Source: Candidatus Methanomethylophilaceae archaeon
Lineage (GTDB): Archaea > Thermoplasmatota > Thermoplasmata > Methanomassiliicoccales > Methanomethylophilaceae
DNA: 37,026 bases
Assembly: GCA_023230065.1 (NCBI GenBank)
Contig: JALNYB010000007.1
Location: 1-37,026 of the forward strand
Direction of reading: 5' to 3'
A model generated the notes under the pieces. It made no database searches, was not told the origin of the DNA, and was given only the letters and a program-made list of their open reading frames with translations. A program made the position numbers and the translations under genes. This document shows positions 23,872-32,886 of this stretch, piece by piece; position 1 is the stretch's first letter, and each line of letters starts with the position of its first letter.

Positions 23872-25777
23872 CTATGAATATCATATTGAATAACGAACCT
23901 ATCAAAATAGCTACTGCCATCGATACAAAAGCTATAATAGCTGTATCCTTCCAACCAATCTCACGTCCCATTACTGTAAATGTTGCCAAACAAGGCATGA
24001 ATACAGCCATTACCACGCCGAACACCACAAATTGTTCCGGTGTCATGAACTGATCAAGTGTGAGAGGCGCTGCGAGTATCACTAACAGCGCAACAGACAT
24101 CTCTTTTCTTAAAATGCCGACTAAAAATGCAATTATTACTACTGCTGGCAATCCTAGCATACCTACGGTGATAAAAGACAGCGGATCCACGATTATATTT
24201 AATGCGTTATAAGCAAGCAATATCTCTACAACAACACTTCCTACAACAAGCATCGGGAAAGCTATAATAAAAAAATCTTTGATTCTTTCCCAGGTCTTAT
24301 ATAATACATTCTTTGCCTGAGGCATTACAAGATCTGGCAGCTCCATAGCAAGATTAGATGGCTCTGACTTAAGGAATTTATTGAGTACGAGTCCTGTAAT
24401 TCCTATCAACACCAATAACATGACCAGAATCGCTAATGCATATTCAACCCCTGCATATTTTCCAGTGACTCCCATGATTATTGCCATCTGCGCAGAACAT
24501 GGGACAGCCATTACAATCATGGATATCACTATCAATCTTTCCCTTCTGGAATGAATGGAGCGTGTGGCTAATATGGCTGGAACATTGCATCCTATGCCTA
24601 CCATCATAGGAATAAAAGCACCGCCATGCAATCCGAATTTATGCATAAGTGAATCTAACAAGACAACTGCACGCGGAAGATATCCAGAATCCTCCAAAAC
24701 ACCCAATATCAAATAGAACACAAGAATATACGCTATCAATAAAGATAGGATTGCTCTGATACTGCCATTTATCCCTATCAATATCAGTTCTAAATTTCCG
24801 CCTAATGAACCAGCTAAATTATCAATAAAATCTCCTATGCAAACATCATATGTCCACTCTACTGCGCCACTCAGATATTCTCCTAGATAAATAATCGAAA
24901 GAAACATTATTGCAAATATAGCGGCCAATATCGGAACTCCGGTTATCGGTGCAATGGTCAGATCGGATATCTTCTCGGCACGCGTCTGAGGTCTTTGTGT
25001 CTTTTTCTGAACCGTTTTGATAAGAATATCAGAATGCGCATATCTGTCGCGACCTATCTCAATATTAGGAGATTCTCCAAGAAGCTCTTTGAGTGAATTC
25101 CTTATTATCTCAGCCTTCTCCTGTACATCATCGGGAACACCATCTATGAAATCCTGTGTTCCTTCTAAAAGCTTGACTGCTTTTCCTCTTTTGGAAAAAC
25201 GCGTTTCACCCAGAAGCTTTATGAGTACTGTGATGGAACGCTCAATGTAATTTGAATACTTTACTTGGAATGCCGAAACGGTTGCCTTTCCAGCACATAT
25301 TGCATCTGCAAGATTATCAACACCTTCTGATGTCTTCGCAGAAACAGGTATAACTGGTATTCCTAAATAATTTGAAAGTGCATCTACATCTGTATCAAAC
25401 CTCTTCTTTGATGCATCGAACTTATTCAATGCCAGAATAACAGGAAGACCTAATTCCATGACCTCGAAACATAAAACCAAACTACTTTCTAGATTTGTTG
25501 CATCTGCTACAAGAACCACAGCATCATTATCGGGGTCACTAAGCATTCTTATTGCAACATCTTCATCTGCAGAATTACCAGATATGCTATATGTTCCAGG
25601 AAGGTCGTGTACTCTGACATTGACCCCGTTCCTCTTAATGACTGATTCTTCGAATTCAACCGTGGTTCCAGAATAATTCGATGATATTACACCTACACCT
25701 GTCAAACGACTGAACAGCGATGACTTACCGACATTTGGTTGCCCGATCAAAGCAACCTGTAACATCTTCTCTGGCAT
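23864..25777 (-). CDS. feoB: Ferrous iron transporter FeoB
   Basis: FeoB imports Fe2+ across the membrane under anaerobic conditions. The 637-residue protein has an N-terminal G domain with G1 GQPNVGKSS (residues 12-20), G3 DLPGTYS (about 58-64), G4 NKFD and G5 SAK, followed from about residue 275 by a membrane domain of roughly eight to ten spans. The two Gate regions are present, including GCNVPAILATRSI. No separate feoA exists; a FeoA-like domain sits at the end of the DtxR regulator encoded immediately upstream, and the two frames overlap by 1 nt (TAATG). Regulation by iron through that protein is likely. Confidence 0.95.
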   Translation of the reverse strand: MPEKMLQVALIGQPNVGKSSLFSRLTGVGVISSNYSGTTVEFEESVIKRNGVNVRVHDLPGTYSISGNSADEDVAIRMLSDPDNDAVVLVADATNLESSLVLCFEVMELGLPVILALNKFDASKKRFDTDVDALSNYLGIPVIPVSAKTSEGVDNLADAICAGKATVSAFQVKYSNYIERSITVLIKLLGETRFSKRGKAVKLLEGTQDFIDGVPDDVQEKAEIIRNSLKELLGESPNIEIGRDRYAHSDILIKTVQKKTQRPQTRAEKISDLTIAPITGVPILAAIFAIMFLSIIYLGEYLSGAVEWTYDVCIGDFIDNLAGSLGGNLELILIGINGSIRAILSLLIAYILVFYLILGVLEDSGYLPRAVVLLDSLMHKFGLHGGAFIPMMVGIGCNVPAILATRSIHSRRERLIVISMIVMAVPCSAQMAIIMGVTGKYAGVEYALAILVMLLVLIGITGLVLNKFLKSEPSNLAMELPDLVMPQAKNVLYKTWERIKDFFIIAFPMLVVGSVVVEILLAYNALNIIVDPLSFITVGMLGLPAVVIIAFLVGILRKEMSVALLVILAAPLTLDQFMTPEQFVVFGVVMAVFMPCLATFTVMGREIGWKDTAIIAFVSMAVAILIGSLFNMIFIAF

Positions 25778-26439
25778 TAGCTACTCACATCAACAAAAAT
25801 GGAGGATGCCATTCCGAAATCTAAAGCTACGGTTGAATTTCCAAGTCCGATGACCCTTGGGCCCTTATCCGAGATCTTGCTATCCATTGTAACTTCCCTT
25901 CCAGGAACAAAACCCAATGATATCAATTTCTTTACGACATCTGGATCGTCACTCTTGAGATGAGAGATCATACCGTGTTCTCCTGGTGTAAGACTTACTA
26001 ACACCTTTGACGAATCATTTGTCTTTCCAAGACAAGCATCGCATGGATTCTTGCAGCTTTTACAATCATCATCAACCGGTATTCCAAACATCTTACACAT
26101 CTTAACAGCCGACTCATCGGATATCGCGTGCTCCATCTTACATGCTTCCTCGTGTGCTGCATCATGATCAAGATTTAGGATATCCATCAAGAAATGCTCC
26201 ATGACATGATGTTTTTTTCTTACTTGCCTTGCAACATGCAATCCGCTCTCTGTGAGTTTCACACCTTTGTATTTCTCATACTCAACAAGACCTTCATTCG
26301 AAAGAATCTTCACCATCTCCGTTACACTAGCTGGTGAGATGTTCATGAAAGTTGACAACTCTGTGGTCTTTATAGCACTCTGACCCTCTGTCAACCTCAA
26401 TATGCTGATGAGATAATCCTCGCGGTTTCTAGTGGTCAT
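25777..26439 (-). CDS. DtxR-family iron-dependent regulator with C-terminal FeoA-like domain
   Basis: The 220-residue protein has a winged helix-turn-helix (residues about 1-65, including STFMNISPASVTEMVKIL), a dimerisation helix region (about 66-130, with EACKMEHAISDE typical of DtxR) and a C-terminal SH3/FeoA-like domain (about 145-220, with LGFVPGREV). Between them lies a tight cysteine group, C-x2-C-x3-C-x2-C in DDDCKSCKNPCDACLG, near residues 113-128. This might bind a metal or an Fe-S cluster. It is the first gene of the dtxR-feoB operon and likely controls it: an inverted repeat similar to DtxR boxes sits next to its TATA box. The start at 26439 fits a leaderless mRNA. Confidence 0.9.
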   Translation of the reverse strand: MTTRNREDYLISILRLTEGQSAIKTTELSTFMNISPASVTEMVKILSNEGLVEYEKYKGVKLTESGLHVARQVRKKHHVMEHFLMDILNLDHDAAHEEACKMEHAISDESAVKMCKMFGIPVDDDCKSCKNPCDACLGKTNDSSKVLVSLTPGEHGMISHLKSDDPDVVKKLISLGFVPGREVTMDSKISDKGPRVIGLGNSTVALDFGMASSIFVDVSS

Positions 26440-26460
26440 AATATGACATATTACAAATTT

Positions 26461-26469
26461 GTATATATA
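26461..26469 (-). promoter_or_regulatory. TATA box of the dtxR-feoB operon
   Basis: On the minus strand this is TATATATAC, about 26 nt before the ATG at 26439. It directly abuts the inverted repeat at 26470-26487. Confidence 0.6.
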
Positions 26470-26487
26470 ATTTAGGAAACCCTAAAT
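26470..26487. promoter_or_regulatory. Candidate DtxR-type operator
   Basis: ATTTAGG and CCTAAAT form a perfect 7-bp inverted repeat around AAAC. The TTAGG...CCTAA pattern matches the core of known DtxR/IdeR boxes. It covers the BRE position next to the TATA box, so iron-loaded regulator should block transcription factor binding and repress its own operon. A further half-site TTCCTAAA lies at about 26495-26502. Confidence 0.6.
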
Positions 26488-26530
26488 AATTATATTCCTA
26501 AAATATTCAATCTAATCAGTAAAAATACGA

Positions 26531-26562
26531 GAACTCTGACCGTGAAAACAAAGTCAGAATTC
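26531..26562 (-). terminator. Hairpin terminator of the small coiled-coil gene
   Basis: GAACTCTGAC and GTCAGAATTC pair over 9 of 10 positions around a 12-nt loop. Downstream on the minus strand comes TCGTATTTTTAC, a T-rich run. It lies about 20 nt after the stop of the gene at 26584. Confidence 0.5.
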
Positions 26563-26583
26563 AAAAAAAATTAAACAAATCGT

Positions 26584-26913
26584 TTATTGTTTATCAGCTT
26601 CTTGTCTTCTGGATTCACGCTCATTGTGACACTTGTCGATCATTTCCTTTTTGTCAGACTCGAGTTTCTCTATATCTGCATTGAGGGTCTTGATCTTCGC
26701 ACATAGATCTATGACCTCAACAGAGAATTCCTGACTATTTTTAGAATAAAGCTCGTAAGCTTTATTTCCGATTTCTTTGTTGATCTTCTCGACATCACGT
26801 TTCTTATCGCTGATCTTTGAGTCGAACTCCAGCTCTCTTATCTTTTGATCTGTAAGAGTGCCTGTGTTCTGAACTCCTACCTTTATTGTATCCATTAATC
26901 CCGTGTCATTCAC
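26584..26913 (-). CDS. Small coiled-coil protein of unknown function
   Basis: The protein has about 109 residues and is highly charged. Heptad-rich helices cover roughly residues 20-55 and 68-105, with the core KIRELEFDSKISDKKRDVEK. The part around KINKEIGNKAYELY resembles the coiled-coil part of small bacterial proteins that usually end in a zinc ribbon, which is absent here. The frame begins with a GTG at 26913; an ATG at 26895 is an alternative start. A TATA-like CATAAATAG (about 26945-26953) overlaps the end of glyA, so it likely has its own promoter. No function can be given. Confidence 0.6.
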   Translation of the reverse strand: MNDTGLMDTIKVGVQNTGTLTDQKIRELEFDSKISDKKRDVEKINKEIGNKAYELYSKNSQEFSVEVIDLCAKIKTLNADIEKLESDKKEMIDKCHNERESRRQEADKQ

Positions 26914-26948
26914 CTTATTTCTCTACTGGTCGATGAGGATGTGACTAT

Positions 26949-28232
26949 TTATGGAACCAACTTGTGATAGTCATATGCAGGTTCACCTGCGTTGAAACAG
27001 TATTGGATCGTTGCAAAGTTCTTCTTGAACGCTTTAACATCTTCTTTGACCTTCTTCGGATCTTCTTTCTTGACAACTACGCGCGCAATAAGGCTTGCAA
27101 CTTCTTTCATATCGTTCTCTTTCATTCCGATACGAGTCATTTCCTGTGAACCGAGTCTTAATCCAGATGGCCTTACAGAGCTTGTATCATTAGGAAGCAT
27201 ATTCTTATTACATATGATATTAGCATCCTCAAGTAACTGAGCACAATCCTTTCCGCCACCGAACTGAGAGACATCTAATGCAATAGCATGCGATCTTGTA
27301 AATCCAAGATCAGGACAGAGTACAGGTACGCCCAACTCATACAATGCTTGTCCAAGTGCACGTGAATTCTTACATGCCTGCGCTGCATATTCTTTTCCGA
27401 ATACATCCATCTCTGCAAGTGTAATTGCCAAAGCTGCCATCGCATGAAGATGATGGCTTGATGTGACTCCAGGGAACACTGCTTTCTGGATCTTCTTTTC
27501 CTGCTCCTCGGTGAGTTTTGAACCGAGGATCAATCCGTGGTTCGGTCCAGGGAATGTCTTATGCGTTGATGACGAAACGATATTAACGCCATCTTCGAAT
27601 GGTTTCTGAAACTGCCCTCCGGCAATAAGTCCCAGAACATGTGCACAATCCTCCCAGACGAGACATCCTACCTCGTTGAATGTGTCTTGAAGCTCTTTCA
27701 GTGGCGGTGGGAAAAGGAACACGGAAAGGCCAAACTGTGCAACTTTTGGTTTAACTTTCTTCAAAAGCTTGATAGTTCCGTCAACATCCAGATTCATATC
27801 ATCTGTGCTAAATGGATAATTAACTGAATTAACAGACCTCTGTCCGAATGCACCGAATTCACATGTTGAGATGTGAGCTCCCTGCGCAAGTGCACATGTT
27901 GTGATCGTATCTCCTGGCTGCGCAAATGCAAAAAGAACGGCCATATTGGCTACTGTTCCAGAAATAGGCCTCACATCAGCAAAGTCTGCTTCAAAAACCT
28001 TCTTTGCCAATTCGACGGCTTTAAGCTCTACTTTATCGACATAAATATTTCCCTGATAGTATCTTTTTCCAGGAAGGCCCTCGGCATACCTGTCTGCGAA
28101 ATCTGAAATCAGCATCTCTTTTGCAAGAGGGCTCATAAGATTCTCGGAAGCGATCATTGGAATACATTCCTCGAACCATTTATTATGGGCCATCACATTT
28201 TCTCTGATGAAACGTGCATCTTCTACACTCAT
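26949..28232 (-). CDS. glyA: Serine hydroxymethyltransferase
   Basis: GlyA interconverts serine and glycine with a one-carbon carrier, here probably a methanopterin or folate type. The 427-residue protein has IASENLMSP near residue 28, the cofactor region, and the PLP lysine in SSTHKTFPGPNHG (about residues 222-234). It is the short archaeal form, with an unusually compact C-terminus. It sits alone between the small coiled-coil gene and a decayed gene. A TATA (28261-28270) lies about 33 nt before the ATG, leaving a leader of only a few nucleotides and no clear ribosome site. Confidence 0.94.
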   Translation of the reverse strand: MSVEDARFIRENVMAHNKWFEECIPMIASENLMSPLAKEMLISDFADRYAEGLPGKRYYQGNIYVDKVELKAVELAKKVFEADFADVRPISGTVANMAVLFAFAQPGDTITTCALAQGAHISTCEFGAFGQRSVNSVNYPFSTDDMNLDVDGTIKLLKKVKPKVAQFGLSVFLFPPPLKELQDTFNEVGCLVWEDCAHVLGLIAGGQFQKPFEDGVNIVSSSTHKTFPGPNHGLILGSKLTEEQEKKIQKAVFPGVTSSHHLHAMAALAITLAEMDVFGKEYAAQACKNSRALGQALYELGVPVLCPDLGFTRSHAIALDVSQFGGGKDCAQLLEDANIICNKNMLPNDTSSVRPSGLRLGSQEMTRIGMKENDMKEVASLIARVVVKKEDPKKVKEDVKAFKKNFATIQYCFNAGEPAYDYHKLVP

Positions 28233-28260
28233 GATATATCAATATCAGGTAATGATGCCC

Positions 28261-28270
28261 TTATAAAAAA
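28261..28270 (-). promoter_or_regulatory. TATA box of glyA
   Basis: The minus strand reads TTTTTTATAA, about 33 nt upstream of the glyA ATG at 28232. It lies just past the 3' end of the decayed gene upstream. Confidence 0.5.
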
Positions 28271-28297
28271 GGGTGTTGATTGAAAATCGATCTGCAA

Positions 28298-29257
28298 TTA
28301 TAGATTAGTGATACCTCTTGCAACCTCATTTTTATGAGATTTATCCTAAAAATATGTACTAAAATAGACCAGATTTCCAAGAATTATAAATTTGAGATTC
28401 GTCTCGATATTATTAGACCCTCAAATATGACATATAACTACATTCAACCGTCTATCATGAAACATACTGATGAGACACCCATCATGCATCTAATCATAGA
28501 CATAAACATTAGTATTCTCTTATAGTATGTCTACCAGGCAGGCCCATTATGATTGAACTCAGACAATGAACCAAAGAATGATATCAATTTAACATTCTCA
28601 TTGATGTGTGCCTTCCACCTGATGGCTTCAGAACTCGTGTTCGCAATACTGTAGGTCGTGAAATCTTAACATGCGTGTTGGCTAATATTTTACTAACGTA
28701 TTTTTAAAATGTACAGTTTGTCTCTCTGTTTCCCAATAACTATAAAAAGGATATTTAATTCGGTCACCACGTAGAATAATCCATATCTTTAAGAACGATT
28801 GCAAGACATCCTAAGATACACCCGAATGATCCTCTTGATACAAGTACGCCTGTAACCTTCCCAAATATATCTTTATCTTTAATGCATTTAGAAACAAATT
28901 CTCCACTCAATTATATGCAAATAATTTTATTTCCATGAGAACGCGTTGCCTCATAAATTATCAAGGCCTCTTTAATATCTCCAAAATAACTTGCAGCGAT
29001 AACTATTGTCTCATCGTGGACCAAACTAAAATTCTATTCCTCTGACAATAAAAACGAGAATCTCAAAAAATCATTGGCATAATCTGAAGAAATCTCCACA
29101 GCCAATGTTAACCTACCCATGACACAGATACGTATTTTCTCCATCCTTAACAATTTCGGCAACTTTGCATTTAAAATCTCCTCTATGCTCCCACGGATCC
29201 AAAACCTGTTTGCAGATAGTGAAATTAGAAATTTCGCTTTCGATTACGCCCTTTCAT
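28298..29257 (-). pseudogene. Decayed bifunctional phosphoglucose/phosphomannose isomerase (PGI/PMI)
   Basis: No intact gene fits this 1.15-kb gap, but translating the minus strand by hand gives a recognisable SIS-domain isomerase. One frame carries MEKIRICVMG, then TIVIAASYFGDIKEAL (normally SYSGNTEETL), then KIICI, a stop, and LSGEF (normally TSGG), and VSRGSFGCILG. A second frame gives EAIRWKAHINENVK and SEFNHNGPAW, which match the RWKxQxNEN and ELNHNE motifs of archaeal PGI/PMI. In the main frame stops lie at 29034-29036, 28911-28913 and 28764-28766; at least two frameshifts follow, and the plausible ATG at 29255-29257 is out of frame with the body. Weak C-terminal similarity continues to about 28298. 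The total span of about 960 nt equals a full family member, so this is decay in place. Boundaries are approximate. Confidence 0.8.
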
Positions 29258-29295
29258 TTCTTAATGATGCCTAGATATATACGAAGGACAAGTAT

Positions 29296-29378
29296 ACCAA
29301 ACTATTATTTTGGTTTTAACCAGAAAATGAGTACTAAAATAATTTTATTTTAATAGAGAACCATTCCAAAATCTGGTT
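29296..29378. promoter_or_regulatory. ribB upstream region with nested inverted repeats
   Basis: Three inverted repeats are visible: ACCAAA/TTTGGT (29296-29314), GGTTTTAACC (29312-29321), and AACCAGA (29318-29324) with TCTGGTT (29372-29378). A TATA-like TTTTATTTTA lies near 29343-29352, between the arms of the last one. One of them may be the site of a riboflavin-responsive regulator such as RbkR, but I cannot match a known motif. No riboswitch fold was recognised. Confidence 0.35.
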
Positions 29379-29387
29379 GATTTAGAA

Positions 29388-30098
29388 ATGTGTATTGAAA
29401 ATGCTTTGAAAGATATCAGAGCCGGAAAGATCGTCTTGGTCTACGACTTCGACAACAGGGAAAAAGAAACAGACATGACAATTGCCTCTGAGTTCATTAC
29501 AGCAGATGTGTTGAAAAGAATGAGACATGATGCAGGCGGGCTCGTCTGTACCACAACGCCGAACAAACTCTCTAAAGATCTCGGACTTCCATTCCTTTCG
29601 GACGTATTTTGGGATGAAAGAGACAAATATCCATTACTCGGAGCAATGGCCCCTAACGATATACCTTATGATCATACAAAATCATCATTCGGCATAACTA
29701 TCAACCATAGGAAAACATATACTGGAATAACCGACCATGACAGGACCTTGACAATATCTGAGTATGTCAAGACCATTTTCCAAAACAAATCAAAAGATGA
29801 CATCATAAAGGAGCTTGGAGAGAACTTCAGGGCACCCGGGCATGTGCATCTTCTTAATTCTACGCCTAAGCTCCTAACTACTAGACACGGACACACGGAA
29901 CTATGTACTGCACTTATGTACATGGCTGGCGTAAAACCATCAGCTACTATCTGTGAAATGATGGGCGATGACGGAGCATCGGGTAGCAAACAACATGCCA
30001 TAGATTATAGCAAAAAGAACGAGCTCACCTTCGTAACCGGAGATGAGATCACCGCTGCCTGGAAACAATACTTAGAAAAGACAGGATCGGATCTGTGA
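29388..30098 (+). CDS. ribB: 3,4-dihydroxy-2-butanone 4-phosphate synthase
   Basis: RibB makes the four-carbon unit of riboflavin from ribulose 5-phosphate. In this 236-residue monofunctional protein, VLVYDFDNREKETDM (about residues 17-31) carries the acidic Asp/Arg/Glu cluster, and LVCTTTPNKLSKDLGLP, GITDHDRTLTI and GHTELCTALMYMAG are family marks with the His and Glu of the metal site. It has the archaeal insert and no GTP cyclohydrolase II domain. It opens the four-gene riboflavin/FAD operon; ribL begins 4 nt after it. Confidence 0.94.
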   Translation: MCIENALKDIRAGKIVLVYDFDNREKETDMTIASEFITADVLKRMRHDAGGLVCTTTPNKLSKDLGLPFLSDVFWDERDKYPLLGAMAPNDIPYDHTKSSFGITINHRKTYTGITDHDRTLTISEYVKTIFQNKSKDDIIKELGENFRAPGHVHLLNSTPKLLTTRHGHTELCTALMYMAGVKPSATICEMMGDDGASGSKQHAIDYSKKNELTFVTGDEITAAWKQYLEKTGSDL

Positions 30099-30102
30099 TC
30101 AT

Positions 30103-31001
<899 letters not shown>

Positions 31002-31010
31002 GGTGAAAAA

Positions 31011-31427
31011 ATGAAAGCGTATAAATTAGGAATGGTAGCAGCAGAATTCAACTTTGATGTCACATCAATGATGATAGAAAGAGCAAAAGCAGAGGCGGAT
31101 TTCCTCGGTGTAACAATCTCAAAGACCATAATGGTACCAGGAGTATTCGAGATACCCCTAGCAGTAAAAACACTTCTTGAGAAAGGAGAGGTTGATGCCA
31201 TCATAACCATCGGTGCGGTCATAAAAGGAGAAACAGAACACGATGAAATCGTTATCGCACAGTCCTCAAGACAGATCGCAGATCTAGCACTCGAATACAA
31301 CAAACCTGTCGCATTCGGTATCACCGGACCTGGTATGACACAACTCCAAGCAGTAGATCGCATCGAAAAAGGTCGCGACGTCGTTGACGCTGTAGTGAAG
31401 ATGCTTCAGAGACTCGAAAAGATCTGA
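31011..31427 (+). CDS. ribH: 6,7-dimethyl-8-ribityllumazine synthase
   Basis: RibH condenses the RibB product with the pyrimidine precursor to give lumazine, the substrate of RibC. The 138-residue protein shows the family order VAAEFNFDVTSMM (about 10-22), VPGVFEIPLAVKTLL (about 42-56) and GAVIKGETEHDEIV near residue 71, with the catalytic His. A ribosome site GGTG stands 5 nt before the ATG. It closes the ribB-ribL-ribC-ribH operon and is followed by a hairpin terminator. Confidence 0.95.
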   Translation: MKAYKLGMVAAEFNFDVTSMMIERAKAEADFLGVTISKTIMVPGVFEIPLAVKTLLEKGEVDAIITIGAVIKGETEHDEIVIAQSSRQIADLALEYNKPVAFGITGPGMTQLQAVDRIEKGRDVVDAVVKMLQRLEKI

Positions 31428-31445
31428 ACATAACAAACCTTTCTG

Positions 31446-31472
31446 AGGTATCCACCATTCTAGTGGATACCT
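31446..31472 (+). terminator. Hairpin terminator of the rib operon
   Basis: A perfect 10-bp stem (AGGTATCCAC with GTGGATACCT) encloses a 7-nt loop, followed by TTAATAATTATTTTGG. It sits 19 nt after ribH, in the convergent gap before the aminotransferase gene (stop at 31527). Confidence 0.65.
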
Positions 31473-31526
31473 TAATAATTATTTTGGAAATATAATTATA
31501 AAAAAGCTTAGATCGGCATAATACTA

Positions 31527-32729
31527 TCACTGATGCCTTAACATGAATTTCTCTAATAGATCATAAGCTTCGACCAGTGTATCCATCGGAGGCAAGAGAA
31601 TGGTTCTGAAATGTCCCTGTCCGAATTCCTTGCAAAATCCTGAACCATGAACCAATACCACGCCTTCTTCTTTTATCAGATCGAAGACGAAATCTTTATC
31701 AGTCTTCCAATCTGTGAGTTCTACCTTCGGGAACATATACAATGCTCCTCTGGCCTTCTTTGTCTCTATACCCGGTATCTCGTTCAATCTCTTGTATGAG
31801 AAATCAGCTCTTTCCTTGAGCTTCCTGTTCATATCAACTATGTAATCCTGCGGTCCCTGAAGCGATACCCTTGCCGCTTCCTGACACGGAACGTTCGGAC
31901 ATATCCTGACACGGAATTGTTTCATCATTCCTTCACGGATCTCATCCATCAGACCGTTATTATCCATGAAATAACAATAACCTTCTCTCCATCCGGGCAT
32001 CAGATTGACTTTAGAGAATCCATTGAGTATTATTCTTGGAACATCCTCAGAAAGTCTGGACATCGAGAAAAATTTACCATCGAAAACAATCTTATCGTAG
32101 ATCTCATCAGATATCAGTGGAAGATCATACTCAGCAGCAATATCTCCCATCTCTCTGAGAGCTTTCTCGTCATAGACCCCACCTGTAGGATTATTTGGAT
32201 TTATGACCACAAGTGCCTTCGTCCTGTTGGTAATACGCTTACGTATCATGTCGACATCGGGCCTCCAGTTCTCATCCTCTATCTGTCTATAAGGTACTAC
32301 TTTTCCCTCGTAGAAATTTATATACTGAGCATAGGACGGATATCCCGGACCGGGAACCAATATCTCGTCTCCAGGCTCCATGAGTGTAGCCATCATCACG
32401 TTGATGCACTCACTTACCCCGCTTGTGATGTAAACATCATCTGAAGTTATCTTCACACCATGTTTCTGAAACTCCCTGTCGACAATCGCTTCCCTGAGAT
32501 TGAGATTTCCCTGTGAATCTCCATATCCGTTATCGGTATTATCAACAGCCTCTCTAAGCGTCTCCTTGAAATATTCAGGCGTCTCAAAATCCCATTTATT
32601 GGGATCTCCGATGTTAAGATTATAAAGCTTCTTTCCTGCCTTTGCGGCTACGGCTGCGGGAACCACTACTTCACGAATTGCATAATCCATCCCCATTGCC
32701 CGTCTAGAAGCTTTTATTTTCGCCTTCAT
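31527..32729 (-). CDS. Class I PLP-dependent aminotransferase (alanine/aspartate type)
   Basis: The 400-residue fold-type I aminotransferase has GDPNKWDF near residue 42, SGVSECINVMM near 103, the NPNNPTGG turn near 173 and the PLP lysine in NGFSKVNLMPGWREGY (about residues 235-250). That pattern is typical of archaeal AlaT/AspC-like transaminases. The amino donor and acceptor cannot be read from sequence. The upstream region has a TATA (TTTTAAATAA, about 32761-32770 on this strand) with a leader of about ten nucleotides. Confidence 0.9.
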   Translation of the reverse strand: MKAKIKASRRAMGMDYAIREVVVPAAVAAKAGKKLYNLNIGDPNKWDFETPEYFKETLREAVDNTDNGYGDSQGNLNLREAIVDREFQKHGVKITSDDVYITSGVSECINVMMATLMEPGDEILVPGPGYPSYAQYINFYEGKVVPYRQIEDENWRPDVDMIRKRITNRTKALVVINPNNPTGGVYDEKALREMGDIAAEYDLPLISDEIYDKIVFDGKFFSMSRLSEDVPRIILNGFSKVNLMPGWREGYCYFMDNNGLMDEIREGMMKQFRVRICPNVPCQEAARVSLQGPQDYIVDMNRKLKERADFSYKRLNEIPGIETKKARGALYMFPKVELTDWKTDKDFVFDLIKEEGVVLVHGSGFCKEFGQGHFRTILLPPMDTLVEAYDLLEKFMLRHQ

Positions 32730-32762
32730 TTGACCACTACATTCCCGACGTTGGTTTGTTTA

Positions 32763-32862
32763 TTTAAAATGTCCATATAATTATGGTCCATATATCTGAT
32801 AAAAAAACAAAATCGATCCACAGAACGCGAAAATAATAATTAACAGACCGAGTAATTTTTAA
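32763..32862. promoter_or_regulatory. Divergent promoters between the aminotransferase and the PAPS-reductase-like gene
   Basis: The 157-nt gap holds a TTTAAA element (32763-32768), about 37 nt before the aminotransferase ATG on the minus strand, and AATTTTTAA (about 32854-32862), about 29 nt before the plus-strand ATG at 32887. No ribosome site is clear at either start. I see no operator-like repeat in it. Confidence 0.4.
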
Positions 32863-32886
32863 CTGTCTCCAACATAGCGGGAACAC

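Noticed and set aside
28356..29341. 11-bp direct repeat GTACTAAAATA (28356-28366 and 29331-29341) flanking the decayed gene
   Set aside because: Short and AT-rich, expected by chance in such DNA; no transposase or inverted ends accompany it, so it is not good evidence for a mobile element.
28334..29353. Two plus-strand open frames of about 62 codons in the gap before ribB
   Set aside because: They have no recognisable motif, and the minus-strand translation of the same DNA gives PGI/PMI remnants.
29281..29387. FMN riboswitch upstream of ribB
   Set aside because: No RFN-element conserved blocks were recognised, and the region is too short and AT-rich for that fold.
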